Made by a program: the position numbers and the translations under genes. This document shows, one piece after another, positions 1-8,252 of a DNA stretch of 19,558 nucleotides. The number at the start of each line of letters is the position of its first letter. Position 1 is the stretch's first letter. Source of the stretch: Bacteroidia bacterium (GTDB lineage: Bacteria > Bacteroidota > Bacteroidia > Flavobacteriales > Flavobacteriaceae); the NCBI GenBank assembly GCA_030431085.1, contig JAUIJW010000019.1:1-19558 (forward strand). The letters are read 5' to 3'. The notes under the pieces were generated by a model. The model saw nothing but the letters and a program-made list of their open reading frames with translations, was not told the DNA's origin and made no database searches.

Positions 1-1162
1 CTAAATCTACAAACACTGGCCCCCAGCTCCAATCGGTCATGGAAACTCCAGCAATTCTTGAAACATTACTAAAATCTGGAATAAAATCATTTTTCAGATT
101 ACCATTATTTAACTGCAGTTCATTCTGCATGTATTGATAATGAAAACCTGCGTTTACCGTATTCCAAAATAATGAAGGGTTCATACTGGCCATATTGGCT
201 TTTTGACGCCTGTTATCTTTAGCCATCATATCTACTTGCATGATATCTACAAGGGCATCGTTATTAAAATCGGCTATGTCAACCCCCATGCCATAAAATG
301 CAGTTTGTTTTGTCGCTTCTTTGACGTGCTCTGAAAATGTTCCATTTTTATTATTGAGGTACATATAATCTGGAGTACTGAAATCGTTTGATACATAAAT
401 ATCAAACCACCCATCACCATTTAAATCTGCTACCGTAGCACTTAGTGATAAGCCAAAACTACGTACACCTGCTTCATCTGTTACGTTGGTAAATGTATGC
501 CCATCATTTCTAAACAACTTATCTGTTTCATGATCTTCTGTTTCTTGCATTTTAAACTGATAATAGCTGTGTATGGCATTAAACCTGGTTGGTGGGTAAT
601 TAGCGATATAAACATCTAAATCGCCATCATTATCATAATCAAAAAAAGTGGCCTGAACTGAATTCCCAATATCATCTAAACCATATTCCTTCGCACTTTC
701 GGTAAAAGTGAGATCACCATTATTGATATAAAGTTCATTATGTTTAGGTCCAAACTTACCTCCAACAGAGCAATAAATATCTAAAAAACCATCATTATTT
801 ACATCGGCCATGGTTACACCGGTATACCATCTATCGTCTCCAGCAATTCCAGCACTCTCTGTTATATCTTCAAACTTTAAGTTTCCTTTATTAAGGTATA
901 ATTTGTTTGAGACTTGATTGCCTGTAAAAAAAACATCAGTAAGACCATCATTATTCACATCCCCCACGGCTACACCACCACCCATATATATATACCCGTA
1001 AGTAAAATAATTTAGGGAATCGTTTTCTATAAGATCATTAGAAAAATCAATCCCTATTTTACCAGCATCTAATTTTTTAAAAAGTTGACTCGATTCTGTT
1101 TTCTTGTCTGCACATGCAAAAACCACTAAGAGTACGACTAGGCTAAAAAATATTCTTTTCAT
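1..1162 (-). CDS. FG-GAP/VCBS-repeat lipoprotein, CRTAC1/UnbV type (partial, 3' end outside window)
   Basis: The minus strand reads open from an ATG at 1162 to the window edge, about 387 residues with no stop. The N-terminus is a lipoprotein signal: a hydrophobic stretch ending in VFAC with the lipid Cys at residue 17. At least five Asp-rich calcium-loop repeats follow (DVNNDGLTD, DVNNDGFLD, DYDNDGDLD, DLNGDGWFD, DFNNDALVD), the hallmark of FG-GAP/VCBS beta-propellers. The later segment with VDMMAKDNRR is typical of the large Bacteroidota proteins that end in an ASPIC/UnbV domain; that C-terminus would lie outside the window. Such proteins are surface-exposed and often sit in glycan loci, but their molecular role is poorly known. 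It is transcribed divergently from the sulfatase at 1447. Family assignment is firm; function is open. Confidence 0.9.
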   Translation of the reverse strand, partial: MKRIFFSLVVLLVVFACADKKTESSQLFKKLDAGKIGIDFSNDLIENDSLNYFTYGYIYMGGGVAVGDVNNDGLTDVFFTGNQVSNKLYLNKGNLKFEDITESAGIAGDDRWYTGVTMADVNNDGFLDIYCSVGGKFGPKHNELYINNGDLTFTESAKEYGLDDIGNSVQATFFDYDNDGDLDVYIANYPPTRFNAIHSYYQFKMQETEDHETDKLFRNDGHTFTNVTDEAGVRSFGLSLSATVADLNGDGWFDIYVSNDFSTPDYMYLNNKNGTFSEHVKEATKQTAFYGMGVDIADFNNDALVDIMQVDMMAKDNRRQKANMASMNPSLFWNTVNAGFHYQYMQNELQLNNGNLKNDFIPDFSNVSRIAGVSMTDWSWGPVFVDL

Positions 1163-1387
1163 AAATTTTTTATTTGGCGATAAATCTAAACATTTCAGTA
1201 TAATTTCAGATTATCTTTAACATTAAATGTCTTTCGAATTTTAAAATAATGAGAAACAAAAATATGTATTCTACTTGTTTTCTGAGACTTGAATTTTTTC
1301 GGCTACTAAAATAAACATCACAGTCAAATTAAAACCTTGATGTCTAAATTATTTTATTTTATGCATTAATTTTCTTCTATTTTACAA

Positions 1388-1423
1388 TTGAGGAGTTTCT
1401 GTTTGATCATACGAGTAAATTTG
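1388..1423 (+). promoter_or_regulatory. Candidate flavobacterial promoter for the first sulfatase
   Basis: TAAATTTG at 1416-1423 matches the TAnnTTTG -7 box of Bacteroidota, and a TTG lies at 1388-1390. The 25-bp spacing is slightly longer than the usual 17-23. Transcription would start near 1430, giving a short leader before the ATG at 1447. The rest of the 1163-1446 intergenic region is AT-rich and shows nothing else that I can name. Confidence 0.4.
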
Positions 1424-1446
1424 TTTTCTAAATATTTTATTCATTT

Positions 1447-3090
1447 ATGAAATCTATGCGCTTAATGACATCGAACCTAGATATTTTTAATCTATCCAAA
1501 AAAATTCTATTTTTTGGATTAATCTGTCTTGTTTCCTGTAAAGAAAATAAAACCTCTATTCGAGAAAATCTACCAGAAAAGCCAAACATTATTCTAATTC
1601 TCGCAGACGACATGGGATATTCTGATTTGGGCAGTTATGGTTCTGAAATTAAAACACCAAGTCTAGATAAATTGGCTCACAATGGTTTAAGAATGACACA
1701 ATTTTACAATGCCTCTCGTTGCTGCCCTTCAAGAGCTTCTCTACTTACGGGTTTATATCCTCATCAAGCCAACATGGGGTTTATGCAAGAAGATTGCCAC
1801 CTACCAAGTTATGGCGGTCACTTACCTGATAATGCCATTACCATTGCAGAACTTTTAAAAGAGAATGGGTATAACACCGCCATGTCTGGGAAATGGCACG
1901 TAGGTAATGATGAAAAATATTGGCCAACAAAAAAAGGATTTGATAAATTCTATGGCTTTCCGCATCATGGTGGGGCCTACTTTTATCCGTTTCCAGGCGA
2001 TCAAGTATTATACGATGGTGATAGCATTATTACACCTAGCAAAGATTTTTACTCTACAGATGCAATTAATGATAATGCCATCAAATTTGTCGATGAAATG
2101 AGTAAAGACGACAAACCTTTTTTCTTATATCTAGCTCATGTGGCACCACACTTTCCGCTTCAAGCAAAAGAAAAAGATATCGCCAAATATTGTGGCCAAT
2201 ACAAAAAAGCATTTGAAGAAGTAAGAAACAATCGTTTTGAGAAAATGAAAAAAGAGGGTATTTTACCTCAAAACTTTCCTATTTCTGAGATTGATAAAAA
2301 AGTGCCTGATTGGGATAGTTTAACGGAAGAAGAAAAAGATGACTTTGATTTAAGAATGTCTGTTTACGCAGCACAAATCGATTGTATGGACCAAGGTATT
2401 GGCAAACTGATTGATACTCTAGAAGCATTAAATCAACTAGACAATACAATGATTGTTTTTCTATCTGATAATGGTGGGACGAGAGAAGATTATTCTAACC
2501 CTAATCTAAATGCTCCAATTGGCGAGCCAGGATCTTTTGGTTGCTATAAGCTACCTTGGGCTAATGTAAGTAATACGCCCTTTAGAATGTTTAAACATTG
2601 GGGGTATGAAGGTGGTATTAGAACTCCTTTTATAGTTTACTATCCTAAAATAATTAAAGAAAGTAGAATTGATAATCAACCTGCACATATTATGGATATC
2701 ATGTCAACCATTGTAGATATTACCGGGTCTGAATATCCTAAATCGTATAATGGTCATGCCATTACACCAACATTAGGCAAATCATTAGTTCCAGTTTTTA
2801 AAAATGAAACAAGAGCACCTCATGAAGGTTTATTCTGGGAGCATGAAGGTAATAAAGCAGCGCGTATTGGTTCGTGGAAATGGGTGAATGCTTATCCCGA
2901 ACAACATGATGAGTTATTCAACTTATCTCTAGATCCAACAGAGAATACGAACTTAGCAAAAACACATCCAGAACAATTAGACAAAATGAAAGCTGCTTGG
3001 CAAAAATGGGCTAATGGGGTTGGCGTTGTGCCCTGGGATAAAGTATTAGAGGCCGCACCAAAGCAAGCCAGATTACAAATACATTATTAA
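1447..3090 (+). CDS. Lipoprotein S1-family sulfatase (arylsulfatase A-like)
   Basis: A 547-residue formylglycine sulfatase that would hydrolyse sulfate esters on a glycan in the periplasm or at the cell surface. A long N-region leads to a hydrophobic core ending in LVSC, with the lipid Cys at 31. The alkaline-phosphatase-like fold shows metal ligands D54/D55 (LADDMGYSD), the maturation signature CCPSRASLLTG with Cys92 as the formylglycine precursor, SGKWH (K149, H151), HVAPH (H231/H235) and SDNGG (D341/N342). Full family length, no lesion. Cys at 92 rather than Ser fits anaerobic-type (anSME) or FGE maturation; no maturase gene is in the window. Alternative starts at Met4 and Met7 are possible, but all keep the lipoprotein signal. 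It appears monocistronic and ends at the terminator at 3109. It most resembles the large S1_4-like group, though the subfamily and sulfate position cannot be set by eye. Confidence 0.95.
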   Translation: MKSMRLMTSNLDIFNLSKKILFFGLICLVSCKENKTSIRENLPEKPNIILILADDMGYSDLGSYGSEIKTPSLDKLAHNGLRMTQFYNASRCCPSRASLLTGLYPHQANMGFMQEDCHLPSYGGHLPDNAITIAELLKENGYNTAMSGKWHVGNDEKYWPTKKGFDKFYGFPHHGGAYFYPFPGDQVLYDGDSIITPSKDFYSTDAINDNAIKFVDEMSKDDKPFFLYLAHVAPHFPLQAKEKDIAKYCGQYKKAFEEVRNNRFEKMKKEGILPQNFPISEIDKKVPDWDSLTEEEKDDFDLRMSVYAAQIDCMDQGIGKLIDTLEALNQLDNTMIVFLSDNGGTREDYSNPNLNAPIGEPGSFGCYKLPWANVSNTPFRMFKHWGYEGGIRTPFIVYYPKIIKESRIDNQPAHIMDIMSTIVDITGSEYPKSYNGHAITPTLGKSLVPVFKNETRAPHEGLFWEHEGNKAARIGSWKWVNAYPEQHDELFNLSLDPTENTNLAKTHPEQLDKMKAAWQKWANGVGVVPWDKVLEAAPKQARLQIHY

Positions 3091-3108
3091 TTATTTTTTT
3101 TAATTTTG

Positions 3109-3150
3109 AAAAGGCTTTCTCACTCAATAAAAGTGAGCAAAGCCTTTTTT
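3109..3150 (+). terminator. Rho-independent terminator after the first sulfatase
   Basis: A long inverted repeat: left arm 3109-3124 (AAAAGGCTTT-CTCACT), loop 3125-3131, right arm from 3132 (AGTGAG, one bulged C at 3138, then AAAGCC and T's), followed by a T-run to 3150. It sits 19 bp past the sulfatase stop and between convergent genes. Read from the other strand it lacks a clean T tract, so it serves mainly the plus-strand gene. Confidence 0.9.
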
Positions 3151-3178
3151 CATTCCCCTCAAAAAAATCTTTTAGCTT

Positions 3179-3763
3179 TTACTTCAATAATTTCTGCTCA
3201 ATAGATAAAATTATGGCATGAATGATTTTTATATGAATCTCTTGAATTCTATCTGCATATCCATCATGAGGCACAGTTAAAATATGATCGGCATAAGTCT
3301 CAAGTCTATTAGCACTTTTACCTGTAAGTAAAACTGTTGTTAAACCTTTGCTTTTAGCAACCTTAAAAGCTTCTAAAATATTTTTAGATTGACCACTAGT
3401 GCTAATACCAAAAGCTACATCTCCTTTTTGTCCTAACGCCTCAATAAATCTAGAAAATACAAATTCAAACCCATAATCATTTCCAACACATGACAAATGG
3501 CTGGGATTAGAAATAGCTATAGCTGGCAGTGCAGCTCTGTTGGTACGATATCGACCGGTAAGTTCTTCTGCAAAATGCATCGCATCGCAATGCGACCCTC
3601 CATTGCCAAAAGCAATAATTTTATGCCCTGTTTGGATGGCATTACAAACAACATTAACAATCTCTTCGATTTTTTTAAAATTCTCAGGATAATTAATAAA
3701 GTTTTCTAAAACAGATTGAGCTTGAATAAATTCTTGCTGTATTAACTCTTGAATTTTGATCAT
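3179..3763 (-). CDS. gmhA: GmhA-like sedoheptulose-7-phosphate isomerase (SIS domain)
   Basis: A 194-residue cytoplasmic isomerase, the same length as the enterobacterial GmhA that converts sedoheptulose 7-phosphate to D-glycero-D-manno-heptose 7-phosphate. The blocks FGNGGSHCDAMHFAEELTGRY, HLSCVGNDYGF, GISTSGQSKNI and YADRIQEIHIKIIH are almost as in E. coli GmhA. The zinc and catalytic ligands align as H63, E67, Q174 and H182 (E. coli H61, E65, Q172, H180). It is the last gene of the GH43-ROK-gmhA operon, 7 bp after the ROK stop. The context is catabolic: no HldE/GmhB heptose genes are nearby. The real substrate may therefore be a ketose or aldose phosphate made by the neighbouring kinase rather than an LPS precursor; that is inference. 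Family certain, physiological substrate uncertain. Confidence 0.93.
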   Translation of the reverse strand: MIKIQELIQQEFIQAQSVLENFINYPENFKKIEEIVNVVCNAIQTGHKIIAFGNGGSHCDAMHFAEELTGRYRTNRAALPAIAISNPSHLSCVGNDYGFEFVFSRFIEALGQKGDVAFGISTSGQSKNILEAFKVAKSKGLTTVLLTGKSANRLETYADHILTVPHDGYADRIQEIHIKIIHAIILSIEQKLLK

Positions 3764-3770
3764 TTTTATT

Positions 3771-4684
3771 CTATTTAATTAACATAGCTGCTCCAAACAC
3801 ACCTGCACTATCGCCTAGTTTAGGTTTTAAAAATTTAGTTTCTAACTCTTTATTAAACATATATTTCTGTACATATTTTATACCTTCTGTATACAAAACA
3901 TCAATATTACCTACACCCCACCAATCACAATAGCATCTGGATCTAATATATTTATGATAGCGGCTATACCTTTACCAAAGTGAACTAATAATCGTTCGAT
4001 TGTATCTTTCGCTATTGGATCTTCACTATTCTGAGCTTGCTTTGCGATAACTTTTAAAGATTTCTGAACACCGCTTTTCTCGAAATAATATTTCTCTAAG
4101 GCTGAACCCGAAATGACTGTTTCAACACAACCCACTTGACCACAATAACACAAGCCTCCAGAAACATCTAAAAAGTTATGCCCCCATTCACCGCCAATAC
4201 CATGTTTGCCTTGTAATACTCTACCATCTATTACCACACCACCGCCTACACCTGTACCCATAATTATACCGAACACTACACTAGGCCGAAATATTTGTTC
4301 TGGTACGGCACCTATGGTGGCCTCGGCCAACGCAAAACAATTGGCATCATTGGCTATTTCAATTTTAAAACCCAATTGCTCTTCAAGGTCTTTTTTAATT
4401 GGCTTACCTATAAGGCAGGTAGTGTTACTATTCTTTAAAGTTTGCGTTTTAGGATCTAAGGTTCCCGGCGTACCAATACCAAGCGTTTCTATTTTTAGAT
4501 TTGTTTCTTCTTCTAAGAGTGCAACAACTTTTTTGATTTGAGAAAGTATATGCGCATACCCTTTTTCTTTTTCTGTTGGTACCCTAAGGCGTGCCAAAAC
4601 TTCAAATTTTTGCCCGTTAACTGAAAGTAACACCCCTTCAATTTTTGTACCCCCTAAATCAATACCACAACGCAGATTTGTCAT
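3771..4684 (-). pseudogene. ROK-family sugar kinase (fructokinase/Mak-like), 3' frameshift
   Basis: A cytoplasmic ATP-dependent sugar kinase. From ATG 4684 it shows the phosphate-binding GIDLGGTKIE, NDANCFALAE, the GTGVGGGVV nucleotide loop, GEWGHN and the ROK zinc motif CYCGQVGCVE, most like E. coli Mak fructokinase. The frame runs into TAG at 3911-3913 directly after IVIGGV, where the family has a Gly-rich turn. The other frame continues as GNIDVLYTEGIKYVQ to GDSAGVFGAAMLIK and stops at 3771, a perfect ROK C-terminus. One missing G in the G4 run (C4 at 3916-3919 on the plus strand) explains it: restoring it gives IVIGGGVGNI. As given, the product is a 257-residue truncation lacking about 46 residues. 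It may be a consensus error or a recent mutation. It lies 6 bp from GH43 and 7 bp from gmhA, so the three are co-transcribed. Confidence 0.88.
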
Positions 4685-4690
4685 ATATCT

Positions 4691-5629
4691 TTATTTATTA
4701 CCTGTTGGCCCGTCACATTTCAAGACACCATCTTTCCAATACAAAGGGTCAATTCTAGGATATCTAGCTTTAAAATTCTTATCCCAACCATGATAAATAA
4801 TCCATAAATCACCACGCTCATCAGTAAAAAGAGCATTATGTCCAGGACCTTTAACCACATCATTGGTTTTTAATAAGGTTTCATCGATCAATTTATATGG
4901 CCCAAGAGGCGATTTAGCTTTGGCTAATTTTACATGATATGTCTCATTTTTCCAAGCGCCAGTACTATAGGTCATCCAGTACTCATCATCTTTTTTCAAA
5001 ATATATGGTCCTTCTTGCCAACCATGTTTGGTAATCAAAGGTATAGGGTCGCCTACTATGGTTAAAGGGTCTTTCATTCGATACGCATAAATTTTGCCTT
5101 TTGGCAAACCTGTGGCGTTCAATTGTTCGACTGTAAAATAAAAATACAATTGATGGTCATCGTCTAAAAATGGATGTCCATCAATAGAACCATGAGGAAT
5201 CACAGGGCCGTGATCTGTATATGGACCCGTAATGTGTTTAGCAGTTGCCACCCCTACTTTATTTCCGGAGTTTTTTGGCGATATTTTTGGTGATGCTGTA
5301 TAATATAAATAGTAGGTATCATCGAATTTATGAACCTCTGGCGCCCAAAAATGTTTGTAGTTCCAACTTGTAGAATCTCCTCTTTTTACTGCCCCTTTAA
5401 CATAATCCCAATCTTTTAAATCATCAGATTTATAAATAGGGATTCCTTTATCATCTTTAGTATAACCCGTTGCAAATAAATAATATGTTCCGTTTTCATA
5501 AAAGATGAAGGGATCTGCTAGATACTCATCAATTATTGGATTTTCATAATTTATATGTATTGTCTTTGTGTTTTGCGAGTATGTTAAAAATGAACCTATG
5601 AGAAATAGGATTGTAAATAGCTTATTCAT
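4691..5629 (-). CDS. Secreted GH43-family glycoside hydrolase
   Basis: A 312-residue five-bladed beta-propeller glycosidase of GH43, a family dominated by alpha-L-arabinofuranosidases, beta-xylosidases and some galactosidases. Residues 1 to about 19 form a Sec signal ending TYSQ, so it is probably periplasmic. The catalytic triad is visible: general base D39 in YLADPFIF, pKa modulator D150 in SIDGHPF, general acid E206 in QEGPYI. WAPEVH (95-100) and GPGHNALF are also family landmarks. There is no added carbohydrate-binding domain; the length fits a minimal catalytic unit. It is first in the minus-strand operon with the sugar kinase and isomerase, suggesting that the released monosaccharide is phosphorylated and isomerised. 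Subfamily and linkage cannot be set by eye. Confidence 0.93.
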   Translation of the reverse strand: MNKLFTILFLIGSFLTYSQNTKTIHINYENPIIDEYLADPFIFYENGTYYLFATGYTKDDKGIPIYKSDDLKDWDYVKGAVKRGDSTSWNYKHFWAPEVHKFDDTYYLYYTASPKISPKNSGNKVGVATAKHITGPYTDHGPVIPHGSIDGHPFLDDDHQLYFYFTVEQLNATGLPKGKIYAYRMKDPLTIVGDPIPLITKHGWQEGPYILKKDDEYWMTYSTGAWKNETYHVKLAKAKSPLGPYKLIDETLLKTNDVVKGPGHNALFTDERGDLWIIYHGWDKNFKARYPRIDPLYWKDGVLKCDGPTGNK

Positions 5630-5645
5630 GTCACAATTATATTAT

Positions 5646-5669
5646 CTGCATTACATAGTTTATATGCAG
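5646..5669. promoter_or_regulatory. Inverted repeat upstream of the GH43 operon
   Basis: CTGCAT (5646-5651) and ATGCAG (5664-5669) are perfect 6-bp inverted arms separated by 12 bp, 17 bp upstream of the GH43 start. In this position it could be an operator or part of the 5' leader structure. No matching second copy was recognised. Confidence 0.35.
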
Positions 5670-5681
5670 TGAAAATAATTC

Positions 5682-5693
5682 TCACCTAAGTGA
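5682..5693. promoter_or_regulatory. Candidate operator TCAC-CTAA-GTGA in the divergent intergenic region
   Basis: TCACCTAAGTGA is a near-palindrome with perfect TCAC/GTGA arms. It lies in the 163-bp gap between the divergent GH43 operon and the sulfatase/hydrolase operon, where one regulator could control both. There is no regulator gene in the window. I could not find a clear TAnnTTTG box for either direction; the best plus-strand match, CATTTTTG near 5743, has one mismatch. Confidence 0.3.
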
Positions 5694-5792
5694 AATAACT
5701 CTTATTTCTTAAATTAAGATAAATAAAGCACTATAATTACTCATTTTTGATGGTTCGTCAATAAAAAATTAATTCTCTAAAATTATTATTCT

Positions 5793-7274
5793 TTGAACTA
5801 TTTAAAATTAGTATTACCCTTAATTCTTGTTTTGAGCAACCTCTTGATAGGCTGTCATCAACCACAATCTAAACCATCAACCATTTCGGATGACTCTCTT
5901 GCCAAAATGCCCAATATCGTCTTTATCTTGGCAGACGATTGGTCATATCCTCATGCTAGTATTTATGGCGACCAAACTATCAAAACACCCAATTTCGATT
6001 GGCTTGCCAATCAAGGTGTACTATTTAATAATGCCTATACTGCAGCACCTTCTTGCACCCCATCACGGGCTGCAATTCTCACTGGCCGATATCCTCACAG
6101 TTTAAATGAAGGCGCTCATCTATGGAGTACTTTACCTATAAGTTTTGCTAACTACGCTGTTCTATTAGAAAAGGCAGGTTATGATGTGGTTTTTCAAGAA
6201 AAAGGATGGGGCCCGGGTAATTATGAAAAAGGGGGATATCAACACAACCCTGCTGGCAGAGAGATTAAAAATTTCGACCACTTTTTAGAACATCAAGATT
6301 TAAACAAACCTTTTTTTCTATGGTATGGCAGTAGAGATCCACATAGGCCTTACCAAAGTGGTCTAGGTGCTAAAGTTATGGACACCAGTACGGTAAAGCT
6401 ACCCGAATTTTACCCCAACAATACTACTCTAAAGAATGATATGCTAGATTATTACTACGAAGTACAACGTCTTGACTATGATATTTCTAAAATTTTATTC
6501 CGCTTAAAGCGAAGAGGAATTTTAGACAACACCTTAATTATAGTAACCAGTGATAATGGTATGCCTTTTCCTAGAGCAAAAGCCAATTTGTATGATTTGG
6601 GCACCAAAGTTCCCTTAGCCATTTATTGGGGTAATCAAATCCAAAATGGGTTAAAAACCAATGATTTTGTAAATCTTATTGACCTAGCTCCTACGTTTTT
6701 AGATGTTGCTGGGTTACCAATCCCTGAATCGATGCATGGTAAAAGTTTACTTCCTCTTTTACAGGGCAAAACCAACACCCATAGAAATCGAGTATTTCTA
6801 GACAAAGAAAGACATGCTTTTGCTAGAGAAGATAATAAATCCTATCCGATGAGAGCCATTAGAGATCATCAATATTTGCTGATCCATAACCTTATTCCAA
6901 ATAATTGGCCGGCTGGAAACCCCATCGCATTTAATCCCACTAAGGGTTTTATAGATATTGATGGAAGTCCGTCTAAGGATTATATGATTTTAAATGAAAC
7001 ATTAGACGCAGATCATCAAGAGTTTTATCAATTGTCAACCAATAAAAGGCCAGAATTTGAACTCTATGATATAAAAGCAGATCCTTACCAAACTAAAAAT
7101 TTAGCTCAGTTACCTCAATATAGTAAACTGCTACAAAGCTATAAAGATGACTTGTTGCTTTGGCGAAAAGATACTAAAGATCCCACTTTGGAGTACCCTA
7201 CCTATTTCGAGTCATTTGAATATTTTGGGAAGCCTCATTTTAGAATATTAGAACAGTCTAAACAAAAAAACTAG
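5793..7274 (+). CDS. Lipoprotein S1-family sulfatase, N-sulfoglucosamine sulfohydrolase-like
   Basis: A 493-residue sulfatase. The only start that keeps the lipoprotein signal is TTG at 5793: an in-frame stop lies at 5778 and no ATG occurs before the signal. The signal ends LIGC with the lipid Cys at 21. The active site shows D48/D49 (LADDW), SCTPSRAAILTG with Cys88 as formylglycine precursor, GSRDPHRPY and SDNGMPFPRAKANLYDLGTK, a block characteristic of sulfamidase (SGSH)-like sulfatases. The C-terminal subdomain is present through FELYDIKADPYQTKNLA, so it is full length. It is first in an operon with an alpha/beta-hydrolase and a nucleoside hydrolase and is related to the third sulfatase at 13601. 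The resemblance does not prove N-sulfate specificity; many bacterial relatives act on O-sulfated glycans. Confidence 0.93.
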   Translation: MNYLKLVLPLILVLSNLLIGCHQPQSKPSTISDDSLAKMPNIVFILADDWSYPHASIYGDQTIKTPNFDWLANQGVLFNNAYTAAPSCTPSRAAILTGRYPHSLNEGAHLWSTLPISFANYAVLLEKAGYDVVFQEKGWGPGNYEKGGYQHNPAGREIKNFDHFLEHQDLNKPFFLWYGSRDPHRPYQSGLGAKVMDTSTVKLPEFYPNNTTLKNDMLDYYYEVQRLDYDISKILFRLKRRGILDNTLIIVTSDNGMPFPRAKANLYDLGTKVPLAIYWGNQIQNGLKTNDFVNLIDLAPTFLDVAGLPIPESMHGKSLLPLLQGKTNTHRNRVFLDKERHAFAREDNKSYPMRAIRDHQYLLIHNLIPNNWPAGNPIAFNPTKGFIDIDGSPSKDYMILNETLDADHQEFYQLSTNKRPEFELYDIKADPYQTKNLAQLPQYSKLLQSYKDDLLLWRKDTKDPTLEYPTYFESFEYFGKPHFRILEQSKQKN

Positions 7275-7324
7275 TACCTTTAACGACATTGAAAACATTA
7301 GTATTGATAACAAGTACAACTCTT

Positions 7325-8248
7325 ATGAATAGACTAAAACTCTTAGTTATTGGGATCATTATATTAGTATCCTCTCCAGTTTTTACTCAAAGTACAGACC
7401 ATCAACCAGAATTAAAACGCATAGGCTACACTAGCCATTTTGATCAGACTTACCGTGAATATTATGTTTATCTCCCTAAAGGATATAACCAGAATAGTAA
7501 GGTTAAATGGCCCGTTATTTTATTTTTACATGGTAATGGTGAACGCGGAAATGGAACTACAGAATTGCCTTTTACTATGGCTCATGGCCCCATTTATGAA
7601 GCTTGGGTTCAAAAAAGAGATTTACCGTTCATTATTATACAACCACAATTACACATACATGGGTTTAACAAAGACCCAAATTCTTATTTCAATAAAAGAA
7701 AACTAGAAGATTACCCTAAGCGCTTAGCTCAAGGCACACCACCTAGAACCCAACAAGGCCAAATAGATTACGAAATGAATGGTAGCTTATCTAACGATAA
7801 TTATCCATACACAGCATATGGTCCGCCAATGGGATGGGAAACCGTAGAACAAGACTTGCTTGATATGCTAACCACTGTTCAAGAAAAGTATCATGTAGAC
7901 CAAAAAAAGGTATATTTAACAGGATTGAGTTATGGTGGATTTGGCACTTGGTATATGGCTAGTAAGCATCCTAAATTATTTGCCGCTATCAATCCAATTG
8001 TAGGCTGGGGGCATGTAGATCTTATGCCAAGTATTGCCAGTCATCAAATTCCTGTATGGTGTTTTGCTGGTGGGCGCGATAATACCATTAAAGTAGAGTA
8101 TTTCTACCCAGGATTAAACCAATTAGAGCGTTTGGGACATCAAAATTTAAGGTTTACCATTGAAGGAGACATGGGGCATTTAACTTGGTTAAGAACTTAT
8201 GCTGGAGACGATCTTTACCATTGGTTTTTACAACATCAATTAAAATAA
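7325..8248 (+). CDS. Secreted alpha/beta-hydrolase (PHB-depolymerase/LpqC-like esterase)
   Basis: About 307 residues from ATG 7325. I prefer this start over ATG 7289 because it places a normal Sec signal (MNRLKLLVIGIIILVSS) at the N-terminus; the earlier ATG adds 12 residues. The fold is alpha/beta-hydrolase: strand and oxyanion region LFLHGNGERGNG, nucleophile elbow GLSYGGFGT (Ser202), acid in AGGRDNTI (Asp252) and GDMGHLTW (His285). This matches secreted esterases that act on acetylated or feruloylated glycans, or dienelactone-hydrolase-like enzymes. It lies 50 bp after a sulfatase and 4 bp before the nucleoside hydrolase. The most likely role is removal of an ester substituent from the same substrate. 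Substrate unknown. Confidence 0.85.
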   Translation: MNRLKLLVIGIIILVSSPVFTQSTDHQPELKRIGYTSHFDQTYREYYVYLPKGYNQNSKVKWPVILFLHGNGERGNGTTELPFTMAHGPIYEAWVQKRDLPFIIIQPQLHIHGFNKDPNSYFNKRKLEDYPKRLAQGTPPRTQQGQIDYEMNGSLSNDNYPYTAYGPPMGWETVEQDLLDMLTTVQEKYHVDQKKVYLTGLSYGGFGTWYMASKHPKLFAAINPIVGWGHVDLMPSIASHQIPVWCFAGGRDNTIKVEYFYPGLNQLERLGHQNLRFTIEGDMGHLTWLRTYAGDDLYHWFLQHQLK

Positions 8249-8252
8249 TATC

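Noticed and set aside
1163..1446. Small genes or RNA in the first divergent gap
   Set aside because: AT-rich with frequent stops in all frames and no clear hairpin; only the promoter box near 1416 stands out.
4206..4541. 111-codon open frame on the plus strand
   Set aside because: Lies fully inside the ROK kinase on the opposite strand; Pro/Ser/Ile-rich shadow of the conserved Gly-rich coding sequence.
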